Shown here: positions 13,254 through 22,636 of the stretch, one piece after another
How positions within the stretch are numbered: the stretch's first letter is position 1
How the letters are laid out: each line of letters begins with the position of its first letter
Source: an uncultured Bacteroidota bacterium
GTDB taxonomy: Bacteria > Bacteroidota > Bacteroidia > Chitinophagales > Chitinophagaceae
Direction of reading: 5' to 3'
Length of the DNA stretch: 30,882 nt
Assembly (NCBI GenBank): GCA_946479615.1
Contig: CAMLGR010000041.1
Span: 1-30,882 of the forward strand
Position numbers and translations under genes: made by a program
The notes under the pieces: generated by a model
What the model saw: the letters and a program-made list of their open reading frames with translations, nothing else
Told to the model about the DNA's origin: nothing
Databases searched by the model: none

Positions 13254-15806
13254 TCAGGGCACGATAAATGTTTTTGCATCCGTGTATGCCGGACCGCTGA
13301 CCAGTAAAGAGTATACACCTGCTTTGATACCAGATGGTAAAGCAATGGTTTGCGTAAATGCATTACCGGGCGCCTGCAGGGTGGTACGATATACCTGCTG
13401 GCCTATACTATTGATAAATGTTAATTGGTATGCGCCTTTCGTGATTCCTGTCAGCGAAACAGTGAGTTCTTTGTTCACGACAGGATTAGGATATAACGAT
13501 ACAGCCGCTTTCACAGCACCGATATCTACTCTTATTATTTTACTATAGATCTCCTTACCACCCGTCTCAGTTGCTTTGACCCGGTAATAATTGGCACCTT
13601 GTGCCGGTACCGCATCGATAGCTGTATAAGATGCTTTATCGCTCTGGTTGCTTACCGGTAACCGCGAACCGATGGCTGTAAAATCTCTTCCGTTCAACGA
13701 GCGTTGCACCGTATACTGCAGGATATCTTTCTCCGTGAGGTTGGTCCATTCTATTTGTACATCATTGTCTTTTTCAAATGCTTTTACATCATTGAATAAT
13801 ACAGGCAATGGATTTACACTCGCTGATGTACTTGCCAAACTGAAATATTTGAAAGGAGTTGTGTTGTTGATAGTTGTATTGGCATTGGAAATAATAGTAC
13901 CGCTTCCGAGCGAACCACCGGTATTACCTGCCGATGTCCAGGTAGTACCATTCGACCTGGCTATTACCAGGCTGGCAAAAGTGGTAACATAGGCCACTGC
14001 AGAACAATTGCTGTATGTGTTCCAGTACATCGTAATGGTAGCGTTGATACTGCCGGTTGTGGGATATAGTTCCCAATACTCGCAGGCACTCGCATGGTTT
14101 ACCGGTGTAGTAACAGCAGTGCCAACAGTGGAGGCAGGCAACCGTTTATATTCTGCCTGCACCGTGGCAGAAGCACTTAGTGCAGAGATGCCGATAGGAA
14201 TGCGTCCGCCATTTGAACCAGACCAGCCGGTAGGAAAAGTAAATGCCGTGTTACCAATTTTTCTCATCGGTCCTGCTACAAAACTGTTATTTGTTGGTGT
14301 GGCAATGGATCCTGCATTCAGGGTCAGCATATTTGCAGCCGATGTTTTTAAAAACCCATTGGTCAATGTCAATTCAGTGGTAACAGCAGTCGCCTGGGAT
14401 AATGTAACACCTGCAGTAGTACCCACACCGGATGAATTATCAATGATCAATCTTGTTAAACTCGCTGGCAATCCGCTACCGGTTATTTGTGCCACCGTAC
14501 CATTATATCCATAATTAACTCCTGCATTGTAAGTTCTTGTGCTGCTTACCTGGATATTACCGGTAGCACCAGAAGAAGATATACCAGCCGCACTGCCGAT
14601 CCATAAAGAAGAACCGGTATTAGCTGTAAACGTGGCGGTATTACTGATCACAAAAGAACCAAGATCAAGAGAACTACCATTTAAAACAGTAATAGCAGTC
14701 AGATAAGTACCGGCTAATGGAATATTGCTTTGCAATACCACTTTATTGGTGGATGTACCAGTACCAAAATTGATACTACCTCCCCAGAGAGCGCCGAAAG
14801 GAGTTGAGTTTCCGAAATTGATGTTCTGTGTTCCCGTAGTTTTATTAAAATTGAAAGCAGCATTATTGTTCCCTGAATTATCGATCTGTCCCGATCCAAG
14901 CGTGATAAGATTGCCTGCAAGATTAACAGTAATGCTTCCGTTGTTGGAATCCATATCGAATATTGCCGTATTGCCGGCGCTTCCAATAACAAGATTTCCT
15001 GCTATATTCAATGACACAATATCATTCGTTCCCATGTATAAACGGCGGCCATTGGTTTCTGCAATCGTGAAGTTTCCAGTAACGGTAGAGAAGGTGCCAT
15101 TGAAACTGATATTAGCCGATTGTGATGCACAGTTCCAGGTAAAATTTCCGAATGATTGATTCAATCCGCCGGGAACAGTGGATGTGATACCTGTTATGGT
15201 ACAATCAGCATTCGCATCCCAGTCAGCCGTTGGTATGGTACCACCGTTCTGTGTATGTAAATAAGAAGCCCCTGCCGCCATACCCAGTTTGTTTGCATTC
15301 GTGCAGGTAACCGTTCCGCTGTTTTGAATAACACCGGTTGCTGTTACATCCGTACTGTTACCTGCAGCATTGGTAGAATAATTTTGCCCGCTGCTTACTC
15401 TTAATGTACCGCTTATATCAGCGGTTGCATTGGTATTTAATGATACACTAAAGTTATTGTTGTTGGCAGCAATGGTTAAGGATGAACCTGCATCGATCGT
15501 AAAGTCGGTGCCTGTACCATTGTTAATGGTCAGTGTCCTGTTATTCGAAGCACTGTTCAAGGTAACAGTTGTGTTGGCAGTTATCAGCAGGCGGCTGATC
15601 GTTTGCGTGGGAACAGCTGTAATTGTTTTAGTGGTTCCATCATTAAATCGTAAAATATCACTGGTAGCAGGTGATGACCGTGTGGGGCTCCAGTTGGACC
15701 CTGTGGCCCATGATCCGTTGTTGGGACCGATCCAGGTATAAGTTACCTGGCAGAAACACGCAGAACTAATCAATAAAGCGAGCAAATGAAGAAATAAGGA
15801 CTTCAT
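13254..15806 (-). CDS. Secreted beta-repeat protein with type IX sorting domain (paralog B)
   Basis: The 850-residue protein shares the architecture of paralog A: signal peptide MKSLFLHLLALLISSACFCQ, then an N-terminal block with TYTWIGPNNGSWATGSNWSP, which matches TWSGGNGAWNTGGNWSP in paralog A. A long Asn/Gly/Thr-rich beta-repeat region follows, then the SFVAGPMRKIGNTAFTFPTG block, the VQIEWTNLTEKDILQYTVQR segment and the type A sorting domain (VSLYPNPVVNKELTVSLTG to the end). Differences lie mainly in the length of the central repeat region. The cargo is expected at the cell surface or in the medium and may be an adhesin or matrix protein. No enzyme motif is visible. A minus-strand -7 box lies at 15923-15930. 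Confidence 0.85.
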   Translation of the reverse strand: MKSLFLHLLALLISSACFCQVTYTWIGPNNGSWATGSNWSPTRSSPATSDILRFNDGTTKTITAVPTQTISRLLITANTTVTLNSASNNRTLTINNGTGTDFTIDAGSSLTIAANNNNFSVSLNTNATADISGTLRVSSGQNYSTNAAGNSTDVTATGVIQNSGTVTCTNANKLGMAAGASYLHTQNGGTIPTADWDANADCTITGITSTVPGGLNQSFGNFTWNCASQSANISFNGTFSTVTGNFTIAETNGRRLYMGTNDIVSLNIAGNLVIGSAGNTAIFDMDSNNGSITVNLAGNLITLGSGQIDNSGNNNAAFNFNKTTGTQNINFGNSTPFGALWGGSINFGTGTSTNKVVLQSNIPLAGTYLTAITVLNGSSLDLGSFVISNTATFTANTGSSLWIGSAAGISSSGATGNIQVSSTRTYNAGVNYGYNGTVAQITGSGLPASLTRLIIDNSSGVGTTAGVTLSQATAVTTELTLTNGFLKTSAANMLTLNAGSIATPTNNSFVAGPMRKIGNTAFTFPTGWSGSNGGRIPIGISALSASATVQAEYKRLPASTVGTAVTTPVNHASACEYWELYPTTGSINATITMYWNTYSNCSAVAYVTTFASLVIARSNGTTWTSAGNTGGSLGSGTIISNANTTINNTTPFKYFSLASTSASVNPLPVLFNDVKAFEKDNDVQIEWTNLTEKDILQYTVQRSLNGRDFTAIGSRLPVSNQSDKASYTAIDAVPAQGANYYRVKATETGGKEIYSKIIRVDIGAVKAAVSLYPNPVVNKELTVSLTGITKGAYQLTFINSIGQQVYRTTLQAPGNAFTQTIALPSGIKAGVYSLLVSGPAYTDAKTFIVP

Positions 15807-15922
15807 TGTAGAGGTTTTTACAGTTGGATATAAGGATATACTCTTAAAATAAAGCGAGTTACAAAGTAATTACTAAGTAAATCAAATCATAAGACATGAT
15901 AATAATTCTTAGTATTTCTTGA

Positions 15923-15930
15923 CAAATGTA
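15923..15930 (-). promoter_or_regulatory. Candidate -7 box for paralog B
   Basis: On the minus strand this reads TACATTTG, an exact TAnnTTTG match, about 116 bases before the start at 15806. The leader between them is AT-rich with repeated TTACTTAGTA-like words. A TAAGTATT/AATACTTA hairpin (15951-15974) overlaps the uvrA stop just upstream. Confidence 0.45.
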
Positions 15931-15963
15931 AGTATTCGGGGAAATTTCACTAAGTATTTATAC

Positions 15964-18834
15964 TTATAAATACTTCCCGGTATGGCTTTTTTTCTCTTTC
16001 CGGATGCCTTGCGGCACACCTGCATACACAAGATTTCCACCTTCATCGCCGGCTTCAGGACCCAGGTCAATCAGCCAATCGGCGCTTTTGATCACGTCCG
16101 TATTGTGTTCGATAACGATGATAGAATGGCCCTGCTCTATCAGGGCCTGGAAGGAAATTAATAATTTCTTTATATCATGAAAATGAAGACCTGTAGTAGG
16201 TTCATCGAAGATGAAAAGCACTTTATTGGTGCTGCGGTTCTTTCCTAAGAAAGAAGCCAGCTTTACCCGCTGCGCCTCACCACCCGAAAGTGTGTCGGAC
16301 GATTGACCCAGTTTAATATATCCCAATCCTACATCACTCAATGGCTGGATCGCTTTTGCCAGTGATTTTTCCGCATAGAAAAAATCGATGGCTTCATCCA
16401 CACTCATCTCCAGCACCTCATAAATATTCTTATCCTTATACTGTACTTCCAGTACTTCTTCCTTGAATTTTTTTCCGTTGCAGGCTTCACAGGTCAGGTG
16501 TACATCTGCAAGGAACTGCATTTCAACTACCTGCTCGCCTTCACCTTTACAAGTGTCGCAACGCCCGCCATCTACATTGAAGGAAAAATGCTTGGGTTGA
16601 AACCCGCGCATTTTACTTAATGGTTGTTTGGCAAAAAGATCCCTGATCTCATCATACGCTTTGATATAGGTAACAGGATTACTGCGTGATGATTTACCGA
16701 TCGGGTTCTGATCCACCATTTCAATCTGTGATAGACTATCGATATCACCCGAAATGGTTTTGTGCGCACCTACTTTATCGGCAAATTCACCTTTTATTTT
16801 CCGTAAGGCGGGATATAATATCTGTTTGACCAGGGTTGTCTTTCCGCTGCCGCTCACGCCGCTCACCACACACAATACATTCAATGGAAATTCTACCGTG
16901 ATGTTTTGCAGGTTATGCTGGCTGGCTCCTTCCACCTTAATGGAACGGTTCCATTTGCGGACCGATTTCGGTGGCTCGATCTTTAATTCACCCGTTAAGT
17001 ATTTACCGGTCAAACTTTCGGGGTTTGCGACCAGGCTATCATAATTTCCTTCTGCAATGACTTCTCCCCCGAGATGTGAAGCCAATGGTCCCATGTCAAT
17101 GATATGATCGGCTTCCCGCATCATCATTTCATCGTGTTCTACCACTACGACGGTATTACCGAGATCACGTAATTCTTTTAATACACGTATCAGGTTGGAA
17201 GTATCTCTTGAATGTAATCCTATCGATGGTTCATCGAGGATGTATAATGAATCGGTCAGATTACTTCCCAGGCTGCGGGTAAGCTGAATACGCTGGCTCT
17301 CGCCTCCACTCAATGAATTGGCAAGGCGATCGATGGTCAAATAACCAAGACCTACATCCAGCAATGTTTTTAACCGGTGATTTATTTCAATCAATACACG
17401 TTTGGCGATTTCTTTATCATGCGCGCTTAGTTTTTTCTCCAGGCCATCAAACCAGGTTTTGAGATCGCGCGCGGGTAAACGGCTGAGTTCACCGATATGT
17501 TTCCCATCAACTTTTACATATAAAGCTTCTTTACGCAAACGATAGCCTTTGCAATCGGGACAACTGGTGCGGCCTCGATAACGGCTCAGCAGTACGCGGT
17601 ACTGAACTTTATAAAGGTTCTGCTCTACTTCTTTAAAAAATGCATTGATGCCTTCTACATGTTCATTGCCTTCCCACAGTACATCGTATTGTTTGGCGGT
17701 GAGTTCGGCAACAGGTTTATGAACGGGAAAATTGAATTTCTTTGCGCCCCTGATAAAAGCATCACGCCATAAGCCAAGCTTCTCTCCTTTCCAGGGTGCA
17801 ATGGCTCCTTCATATACACTCAACCGGCGGTTGGGTATGACGAGTTCGCTGTCTATACCGAGCACCTGGCTGAATCCTTCACAGGTGGGACAGGCGCCAA
17901 ACGGGTTGTTGAAGGAGAATAAATTGGGTACGGGTTCTTCAAACTGCATTCCATCTGCTTCGAAGCGATTATTGAAATGCGATAGCTTTCCGCCGTTGAT
18001 TTCGAGGTATACGTCACCTTCTCCTTCATAAAAAGCGGTGCCGACAGAATCGGATAACCGGTGAATATCATCTTCATCAAACTCTTTGACCACGATCCGG
18101 TCGATCAGGATGTAGGTGGTAAGAGGTGAATGGTGAGTGGGAATTTTAGCCTTTAGCTCCTTGTCAGTTAATTCGAGTAATTCTTCAATCCGGTGTATTT
18201 CGCCTTCATTTCCGCTGTCTACCTTCTTTTTTCCTTCAACCTTGCTGTACATCCGGGAAAATCCCTTCTGCATCAGGATATTAAGTTCTTCCCTGGTTTC
18301 GCGGTTGCGGTGCTGTTTGAAAGGGACGAGTATATATAATTTATCGCCTGCCGGTAATTCCCGGATAGCTTTGATGACATCGGCCACATCGTCCTTTTTT
18401 ACTTCTTTGCCGGATACAGGAGAAATGGTCTTGCCTGCCCGGGCAAACAGAAGTCGCAGGTAATCATAGATTTCCGTCATGCTTCCGACAGTACTGCGGG
18501 GGGTACGGGTGATCACTTTCTGTTCGATGGCGATAGCGGGACAAAGCCCTTTGATATAGTCCACATCCGGTTTATTCATCCGGTTGAGGAATTGCCGGGC
18601 ATAGGCGCTAAGGCTTTCAGCGTAACGGCGCTGTCCTTCGGCATATAAGGTATCGATGGTTAAGGAGGATTTGCCTGAGCCGGAAACACCGGTCACCACG
18701 ACCAGCTTATTTCTCGGAATTTCCACGGTAACATTCTTCAGATTGTGGACCCTGGCACCATGGATGAGGATATTTTCTGCGGAATTTACGGTCTTCGCTC
18801 CAACGGGAATTTTCTCTTTTATTGTCTTTTCCAT
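15964..18834 (-). CDS. uvrA: Excinuclease ABC subunit A
   Basis: The 956-residue ATPase finds damaged DNA and loads UvrB in nucleotide excision repair. The start at 18834 ([12 protein letters not shown]) is preferred over 18870 because a -7 box lies between them. The first ATPase has Walker [10 protein letters not shown] (49-57), then [17 protein letters not shown], a UvrB-binding-type region up to about 280, the zinc cysteines CPTC (315-318) and CPDC, and [13 protein letters not shown]. The second has GVSGSGKTT, a CDTC...CEAC zinc module and [13 protein letters not shown]. The half of the first zinc module that is normally a CPxC just before LFSFNNP is missing: the protein reads [41 protein letters not shown] suggests the second UvrA type that Bacteroidota often carry. 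Confidence 0.95.
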   Translation of the reverse strand: MEKTIKEKIPVGAKTVNSAENILIHGARVHNLKNVTVEIPRNKLVVVTGVSGSGKSSLTIDTLYAEGQRRYAESLSAYARQFLNRMNKPDVDYIKGLCPAIAIEQKVITRTPRSTVGSMTEIYDYLRLLFARAGKTISPVSGKEVKKDDVADVIKAIRELPAGDKLYILVPFKQHRNRETREELNILMQKGFSRMYSKVEGKKKVDSGNEGEIHRIEELLELTDKELKAKIPTHHSPLTTYILIDRIVVKEFDEDDIHRLSDSVGTAFYEGEGDVYLEINGGKLSHFNNRFEADGMQFEEPVPNLFSFNNPFGACPTCEGFSQVLGIDSELVIPNRRLSVYEGAIAPWKGEKLGLWRDAFIRGAKKFNFPVHKPVAELTAKQYDVLWEGNEHVEGINAFFKEVEQNLYKVQYRVLLSRYRGRTSCPDCKGYRLRKEALYVKVDGKHIGELSRLPARDLKTWFDGLEKKLSAHDKEIAKRVLIEINHRLKTLLDVGLGYLTIDRLANSLSGGESQRIQLTRSLGSNLTDSLYILDEPSIGLHSRDTSNLIRVLKELRDLGNTVVVVEHDEMMMREADHIIDMGPLASHLGGEVIAEGNYDSLVANPESLTGKYLTGELKIEPPKSVRKWNRSIKVEGASQHNLQNITVEFPLNVLCVVSGVSGSGKTTLVKQILYPALRKIKGEFADKVGAHKTISGDIDSLSQIEMVDQNPIGKSSRSNPVTYIKAYDEIRDLFAKQPLSKMRGFQPKHFSFNVDGGRCDTCKGEGEQVVEMQFLADVHLTCEACNGKKFKEEVLEVQYKDKNIYEVLEMSVDEAIDFFYAEKSLAKAIQPLSDVGLGYIKLGQSSDTLSGGEAQRVKLASFLGKNRSTNKVLFIFDEPTTGLHFHDIKKLLISFQALIEQGHSIIVIEHNTDVIKSADWLIDLGPEAGDEGGNLVYAGVPQGIRKEKKSHTGKYL

Positions 18835-18846
18835 TTTTTCTCTAAA

Positions 18847-18854
18847 CAAATGTA
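18847..18854 (-). promoter_or_regulatory. uvrA -7 box close to the start codon
   Basis: The minus strand reads TACATTTG, then 12 bases, then ATG (18834). A start site about 7 bases after the box would leave a leader of only a few bases. The box supports the shorter UvrA start. Confidence 0.5.
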
Positions 18855-19091
18855 AACCCTTATCCAACACAAATTTCAGCGGAAACGATTAACATTTTCT
18901 TTGCACTAAAAATAACTGTTATGGCAATAAATTGTTTGGAGGTTTCCTGAAAAAGTCTATTTTTAAAGTCCAATATCCAAAAAATGATCAACCAAAAATT
19001 TACCCCGCCTATTGCCTAAACTTCTACACTCTTTTTACCGATTTTTTTAGTAACCAATATCCGATTGACCACCTCTAAACTGTAGGAGTTT

Positions 19092-19673
19092 ATGAAAGCT
19101 TTTAGCAAGAAGACTGACCACGAATTGATCCATCTTTTTACAGATGGCAACCTTGATGCCCTTGAAGCACTTGTGCTGAGGCATAAGGATAAATTATATA
19201 CTTCCATCCTGTTTCTCGTAAAGGACAAATACCTTGCCGAGGATATTTTCCAGGATGTTTTTATCCGCATTATCGATACAATGCGTAGCGGCCGCTACAC
19301 GGAAGAAGGAAAGTTCCTTCCCTGGGCCATGCGTATTGCGCACAACCTCTGCGTGGACCATTTCCGTAAAGTGAAAAGGACACCCACTATCCGTAACAGC
19401 GAAGACAAAGACATTTTCGAAGTATTGAATTTTGCCGATGACAGCGCCGAAACGGTAATGATCAAGAGGCAAAGCCATTCCCGCGTTCGTGAAATGCTGG
19501 AAAGACTGCCCGAAGATCAGCGCGAAGTGATCATCCTTCGTCATTATGCCGATATGAGTTTTAAAGAAATTGCTGCTGCTACCAATTGCAGCATCAATAC
19601 TGCACTGGGTCGTATGCGTTATGGTTTAATTAACTTACGTAAATTGATGGTGCAAAAACAAATTGCTTTGTAA
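19092..19673 (+). CDS. RNA polymerase sigma factor, ECF type
   Basis: The 193-residue protein belongs to the extracytoplasmic-function sigma-70 group. Region 2 spans about residues 25-95: YLAEDIFQDVFIRIIDTM and FLPWAMRIAHNLCVDHFRK carry the core-binding and -10 recognition helices. Region 4 spans about 135-188: LPEDQREVIILRHYADMSFKEIA is followed by INTALGRMRYGLINLRKL, the helix-turn-helix for the -35 element. An AGGAG lies 6 bases before the ATG, unusual in this window. No anti-sigma factor gene is adjacent, so its control is not evident. A strong terminator follows 137 bases downstream. The regulon is unknown. Confidence 0.92.
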   Translation: MKAFSKKTDHELIHLFTDGNLDALEALVLRHKDKLYTSILFLVKDKYLAEDIFQDVFIRIIDTMRSGRYTEEGKFLPWAMRIAHNLCVDHFRKVKRTPTIRNSEDKDIFEVLNFADDSAETVMIKRQSHSRVREMLERLPEDQREVIILRHYADMSFKEIAAATNCSINTALGRMRYGLINLRKLMVQKQIAL

Positions 19674-19711
19674 TTTGTAATAGTTCTTGTTACAAGCGGT
19701 GTAAAAGATAT

Positions 19712-19802
19712 TGTCATTCTGTTTCTCCAGCCGCATCTGAAAGTTCTTATTTCGAAAAAGAATTTTCTTGCTTGCCTGGCGGCAGGCTGTTACAGAATGA
19801 CA
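19712..19802. repeat. TGTCATTCTG-type folded intergenic repeat
   Basis: TGTCATTCTGT (19712-19722) pairs with ACAGAATGACA (19792-19802). Inside lie GCCTG-GCGG-CAGGC (19774-19787) and a TTCTT/AAGAA stem around 19745-19762, giving a multi-branched fold. It resembles a dispersed intergenic element I recall from Bacteroidota genomes; that is memory, not a search result. Confidence 0.6.
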
Positions 19803-19810
19803 CCAAATTG

Positions 19811-19850
19811 AAGAGGCTGTCTCCCTGCAGAGACAGCCTCTTTTTATTTT
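19811..19850 (+). terminator. Intrinsic terminator of the sigma factor gene
   Basis: A 13-bp perfect stem, AAGAGGCTGTCTC (19811-19823) with GAGACAGCCTCTT (19830-19842), has a 6-base loop and runs into TTTTT. From 19851 to 20018 no gene is seen. Confidence 0.9.
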
Positions 19851-20018
19851 ATGTCGTATTCACCAGGCGCACCTGTGGTACGCGGGGGATCATTTTTATA
19901 TATTGTTGCCAACCGATCAATTGTCCCTATGTGACAAAGAAATCAACATGAATATTGAAATATCGCATCCCTTCTTCTCTTCACCTAACACCTAAAACTT
20001 AACCCCTCCCTCCACCTC

Positions 20019-21965
20019 CTACTTCCTATATGCTTCCAGCCCGCATTGCAGCCATTCGGCAAAGGCATTTGCATCCGGTGTATAAAATTTTGTTTTGGTC
20101 AGGGCCACCTGGCTGGCATTTATGATCGCGTATTGTGGCTGGGAAGTGGCTCCAAAATTCTCTGTTTGGAAGGTTGCCCATTTATCACCTACGGTTACGA
20201 TCGATTTTTCGGTACCATTGGAAAGTTTTACAACGGTCTGTTCGGTCAGCGGCAGGTTTCTTCTTTCATCAACATAGAGGGACACGACGATAAATTCATG
20301 TTTCATCAGGCTATCTACCAACGGATTTGTCCATACGCTTTCTTCCATCTTGCGGCAGTTTACACAGGCCCAGCCGGTAAAATCGATAAGTACGGGTTTA
20401 TGTTGTTTTTCTGCTTCTTTTAAAGCTGCTTCATAATTATTCTCCAGGGGTTTGAACCCGCGTTTGCAATTGATGGGATTTTCATACAGGCTGTAACAAA
20501 GCGGTGGCGGAAAACCACTGATCAGTTTCAGGTTGGCAAAACGGGTATTGGTAACACCCGGAGCTATATAGATAGTAAGAGCACCGAATAAAATGATAAA
20601 TGCGATCCGGATAAAGGAAAATTTCTTTACCGGCGAACTATGGCCGATCCGCAGTTTGCCCAGCAGGTAAAGCACGATCAATATTCCAATGATCACCCAA
20701 AGACCGATAAATAGTTCTCTTTTTAATAACCCCCATTGTTTAACGAGGTCTGCATTGGATAAGAATTTAATGGCCAGCGCCAGTTCTACAAAACCAAGAA
20801 TGACTTTTACATCGGTCATCCATCCACCCGATCTTGGCAGGGATTGCAGCCAGTTGGGGAACATGGCAAATAAAGCAAAGGGCAATCCCAACGCAATACC
20901 AAAACCAGCGGCCCCCGCTGTCAATGGCCAGGCGCCCTGGTCAGCTACTCCTACGAGTAAGGTGCCGAGAATGGGACCGGTACAGGAGAACGATACAATG
21001 GCGAGTGTAGCCGCCATAAAAAAGATACCTCCCAGGTTTCCCAGTCCTGATTTTGAATCCATTTTATTTGCGAATCCGGCCGGCAGGCCGATCTCAAATA
21101 ATCCAAAAAAGGAAAGGGCGAAGATGACGAAAATGGCAAAGAAGACCAGGTTGAGCCAGATATTAGTAGAGATGTTATTGAATATTTCAGGGCTGATGGC
21201 TTTATCCGCAATATGAAACGGCAGCGTGATAACAACATAGATCAGAAAGATGAAGAGACCATATAATACACCATTCAGAATGCCCTTCTTTTTATCCTGC
21301 GATTTTTTGGTAAAGAACGTAACCGTAACCGGGATCATGGGAAATACACAGGGCGTGAGTAACGCGATCAATCCACCGGCAAGACCCAGGAGAAAAATGG
21401 TAAGAATACTTTTATTTTTTGTACCATCATCTCCGCAATTATTAACGGGTTTATTGATATCGATGGATGCTACTTTAATACGCGTCGAGGCTTCTATCCC
21501 ACCTTCGAGTGCTACTGTAAATGGCTGGAGTGCCGGATAGAATTCATCGTTCTTTCCATAGATAAAATGCAGTTCGCCCTGCAATCGGGCCGGCACATCT
21601 CCTTTGATCGTAATGGTCGCTTTGAAAGAAACGTTTCCACGGTATACATTCACTTTTGTTCCCGGAAAGAGTGTGTCATCGATGGCTACAGGAGGAACGG
21701 ATAAGATAAAATCGCTTCCGGGCGTTATGCTGGAATCGGCGAATTTCAATTCCGTCGTTTTCGTATCGAGTAATACCTGGTCAGGTGCATATACTTTCCA
21801 GCCATTCGTAAGCGGGGCGGAAAAGCTAAGTTCATATTTCCCGTCAGCGATCTTTTTGCTTTCTGTTTTCCAGTCACGGACAGCACTGGAATCCTGTGCG
21901 GTTACCTGCATCACGGCAAAAAGAAAAAGAAAAAAACAACTGGTTGGTTTTATGAAACGCGGCAT
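20019..21965 (-). CDS. DsbD-like thiol:disulfide interchange protein
   Basis: The 648-residue inner-membrane protein carries electrons from cytoplasmic thioredoxin to the periplasm. The order is a signal peptide (1-23), a periplasmic beta domain (about 25-175), eight or so membrane helices (about 187-470) and a C-terminal thioredoxin fold. The membrane cysteines are in TPCVFP (C206) and SFSCTGP (C328), as in DsbD. The thioredoxin active site is GWACVNCRK (C534, C537). In the N-terminal domain the usual CX4-5CLPP cysteine pair is missing: the equivalent stretch reads HFIYGKNDEFYPAL. The next gene upstream encodes a separate domain that keeps the pair. A terminator-like hairpin lies in the 74-base gap between them. 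It belongs to the cytochrome c / DsbD superfamily. Confidence 0.9.
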   Translation of the reverse strand: MPRFIKPTSCFFLFLFAVMQVTAQDSSAVRDWKTESKKIADGKYELSFSAPLTNGWKVYAPDQVLLDTKTTELKFADSSITPGSDFILSVPPVAIDDTLFPGTKVNVYRGNVSFKATITIKGDVPARLQGELHFIYGKNDEFYPALQPFTVALEGGIEASTRIKVASIDINKPVNNCGDDGTKNKSILTIFLLGLAGGLIALLTPCVFPMIPVTVTFFTKKSQDKKKGILNGVLYGLFIFLIYVVITLPFHIADKAISPEIFNNISTNIWLNLVFFAIFVIFALSFFGLFEIGLPAGFANKMDSKSGLGNLGGIFFMAATLAIVSFSCTGPILGTLLVGVADQGAWPLTAGAAGFGIALGLPFALFAMFPNWLQSLPRSGGWMTDVKVILGFVELALAIKFLSNADLVKQWGLLKRELFIGLWVIIGILIVLYLLGKLRIGHSSPVKKFSFIRIAFIILFGALTIYIAPGVTNTRFANLKLISGFPPPLCYSLYENPINCKRGFKPLENNYEAALKEAEKQHKPVLIDFTGWACVNCRKMEESVWTNPLVDSLMKHEFIVVSLYVDERRNLPLTEQTVVKLSNGTEKSIVTVGDKWATFQTENFGATSQPQYAIINASQVALTKTKFYTPDANAFAEWLQCGLEAYRK

Positions 21966-21979
21966 AGTAAGAGGGTATT

Positions 21980-22018
21980 AAAAAACGAACGGGTTCTTAA
22001 CAATAAGAAACCCGTTCG
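21980..22018 (-). terminator. Terminator/attenuator between the two DsbD genes
   Basis: CGAACGGGTTCTTA (21986-21999) pairs with TAAGAAACCCGTTCG (22004-22018) with one bulge. On the minus strand TTTTTTAA follows at once. It sits inside the gap before the dsbD-like start, so it may reduce or end readthrough from the upstream gene. Confidence 0.75.
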
Positions 22019-22039
22019 CAAATTACTTCATCTGGTCAT

Positions 22040-22489
22040 TTATTTGATAGGCACATTAAAACTGACTTTTTTAGGAGGCAGGCATTTTTCATCGTTACAG
22101 GTTTGGAATTCAACGGTACCGCTCAAACTTGTTTTGGCAGCTGTTTTCAGCTTTACGACCTGTACAAAATCTACTTTTTCAGAATATTGATGTGCAGATA
22201 TATCCAGTTTGGCATCATGAAATTTTTCCAGTTTACCCACCTCTTTCACTTTGCCTTTTAGTTCGAGCAAAGGATTGCTGTTGGTAGTAAAGCCGGTTGG
22301 AATAGCGATGGCATCTTCCGGTTGTGTTTGGGAGAATACGTGCCATCCCGATTGAATCGTAGCTGTCATGTGCACTTCAAATTCTTTGTCCGATGTCTTT
22401 TTAGCGGAAAAGGCCCAGGAAACCGGGTTCTGTGCGTTGACAAGAACAGCAAAACAAATGAGGGAAAACAGGATAGCGATTCTTTTCAT
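22040..22489 (-). CDS. Stand-alone DsbD N-terminal domain protein
   Basis: The 149-residue secreted protein has a signal peptide (MKRIAILFSLICFAVLVNAQ) and one immunoglobulin-like domain of the DsbD alpha type. The redox pair is in EFQTCNDEKCLPPKK, C131 and C136. Cys-Cys followed by Leu-Pro-Pro is the signature of the periplasmic domain that passes electrons from the DsbD membrane part to DsbC, DsbE or similar clients. The sequence also matches the N-terminal domain of the neighbouring large protein (GWHVFSQTQP against GWKVYAPDQV), which lacks the cysteines. It probably acts as the active partner domain in trans. It has its own promoter with a dyad at 22562-22608. Confidence 0.82.
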   Translation of the reverse strand: MKRIAILFSLICFAVLVNAQNPVSWAFSAKKTSDKEFEVHMTATIQSGWHVFSQTQPEDAIAIPTGFTTNSNPLLELKGKVKEVGKLEKFHDAKLDISAHQYSEKVDFVQVVKLKTAAKTSLSGTVEFQTCNDEKCLPPKKVSFNVPIK

Positions 22490-22561
22490 ATACTTTATTT
22501 ATAAACTATAAGAACAAAAAGTCTTTTCAAAAGACCAGTATAAGTTGTTAAATCCAGACTA

Positions 22562-22608
22562 CAAATGTAGCGAGCCCGGGGATGCAAGTTTGTCAAAAAA
22601 ATGACAAA
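22562..22608 (-). promoter_or_regulatory. Promoter with TTTGTCA dyad for the DsbD-domain gene
   Basis: On the minus strand a -7 box TACATTTG lies at 22569-22562. Upstream of it is the dyad TTTGTCA-N6-TGACAAA (22589-22608), which overlaps the -33 region (a TTTG lies 24 bases upstream of the -7 box). The predicted leader is about 65 bases and includes a small GTCTT/AAGAC hairpin (22520-22534) followed on the minus strand by TTTTT. Confidence 0.5.
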
Positions 22609-22636
22609 ATGCAATATGTTGGTTAAGACGACAGGA

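Noticed and set aside
18835..18870. UvrA start at 18870
   Set aside because: It would lie upstream of the -7 box at 18847-18854; the ATG at 18834 follows that box and gives a normal N-terminus.
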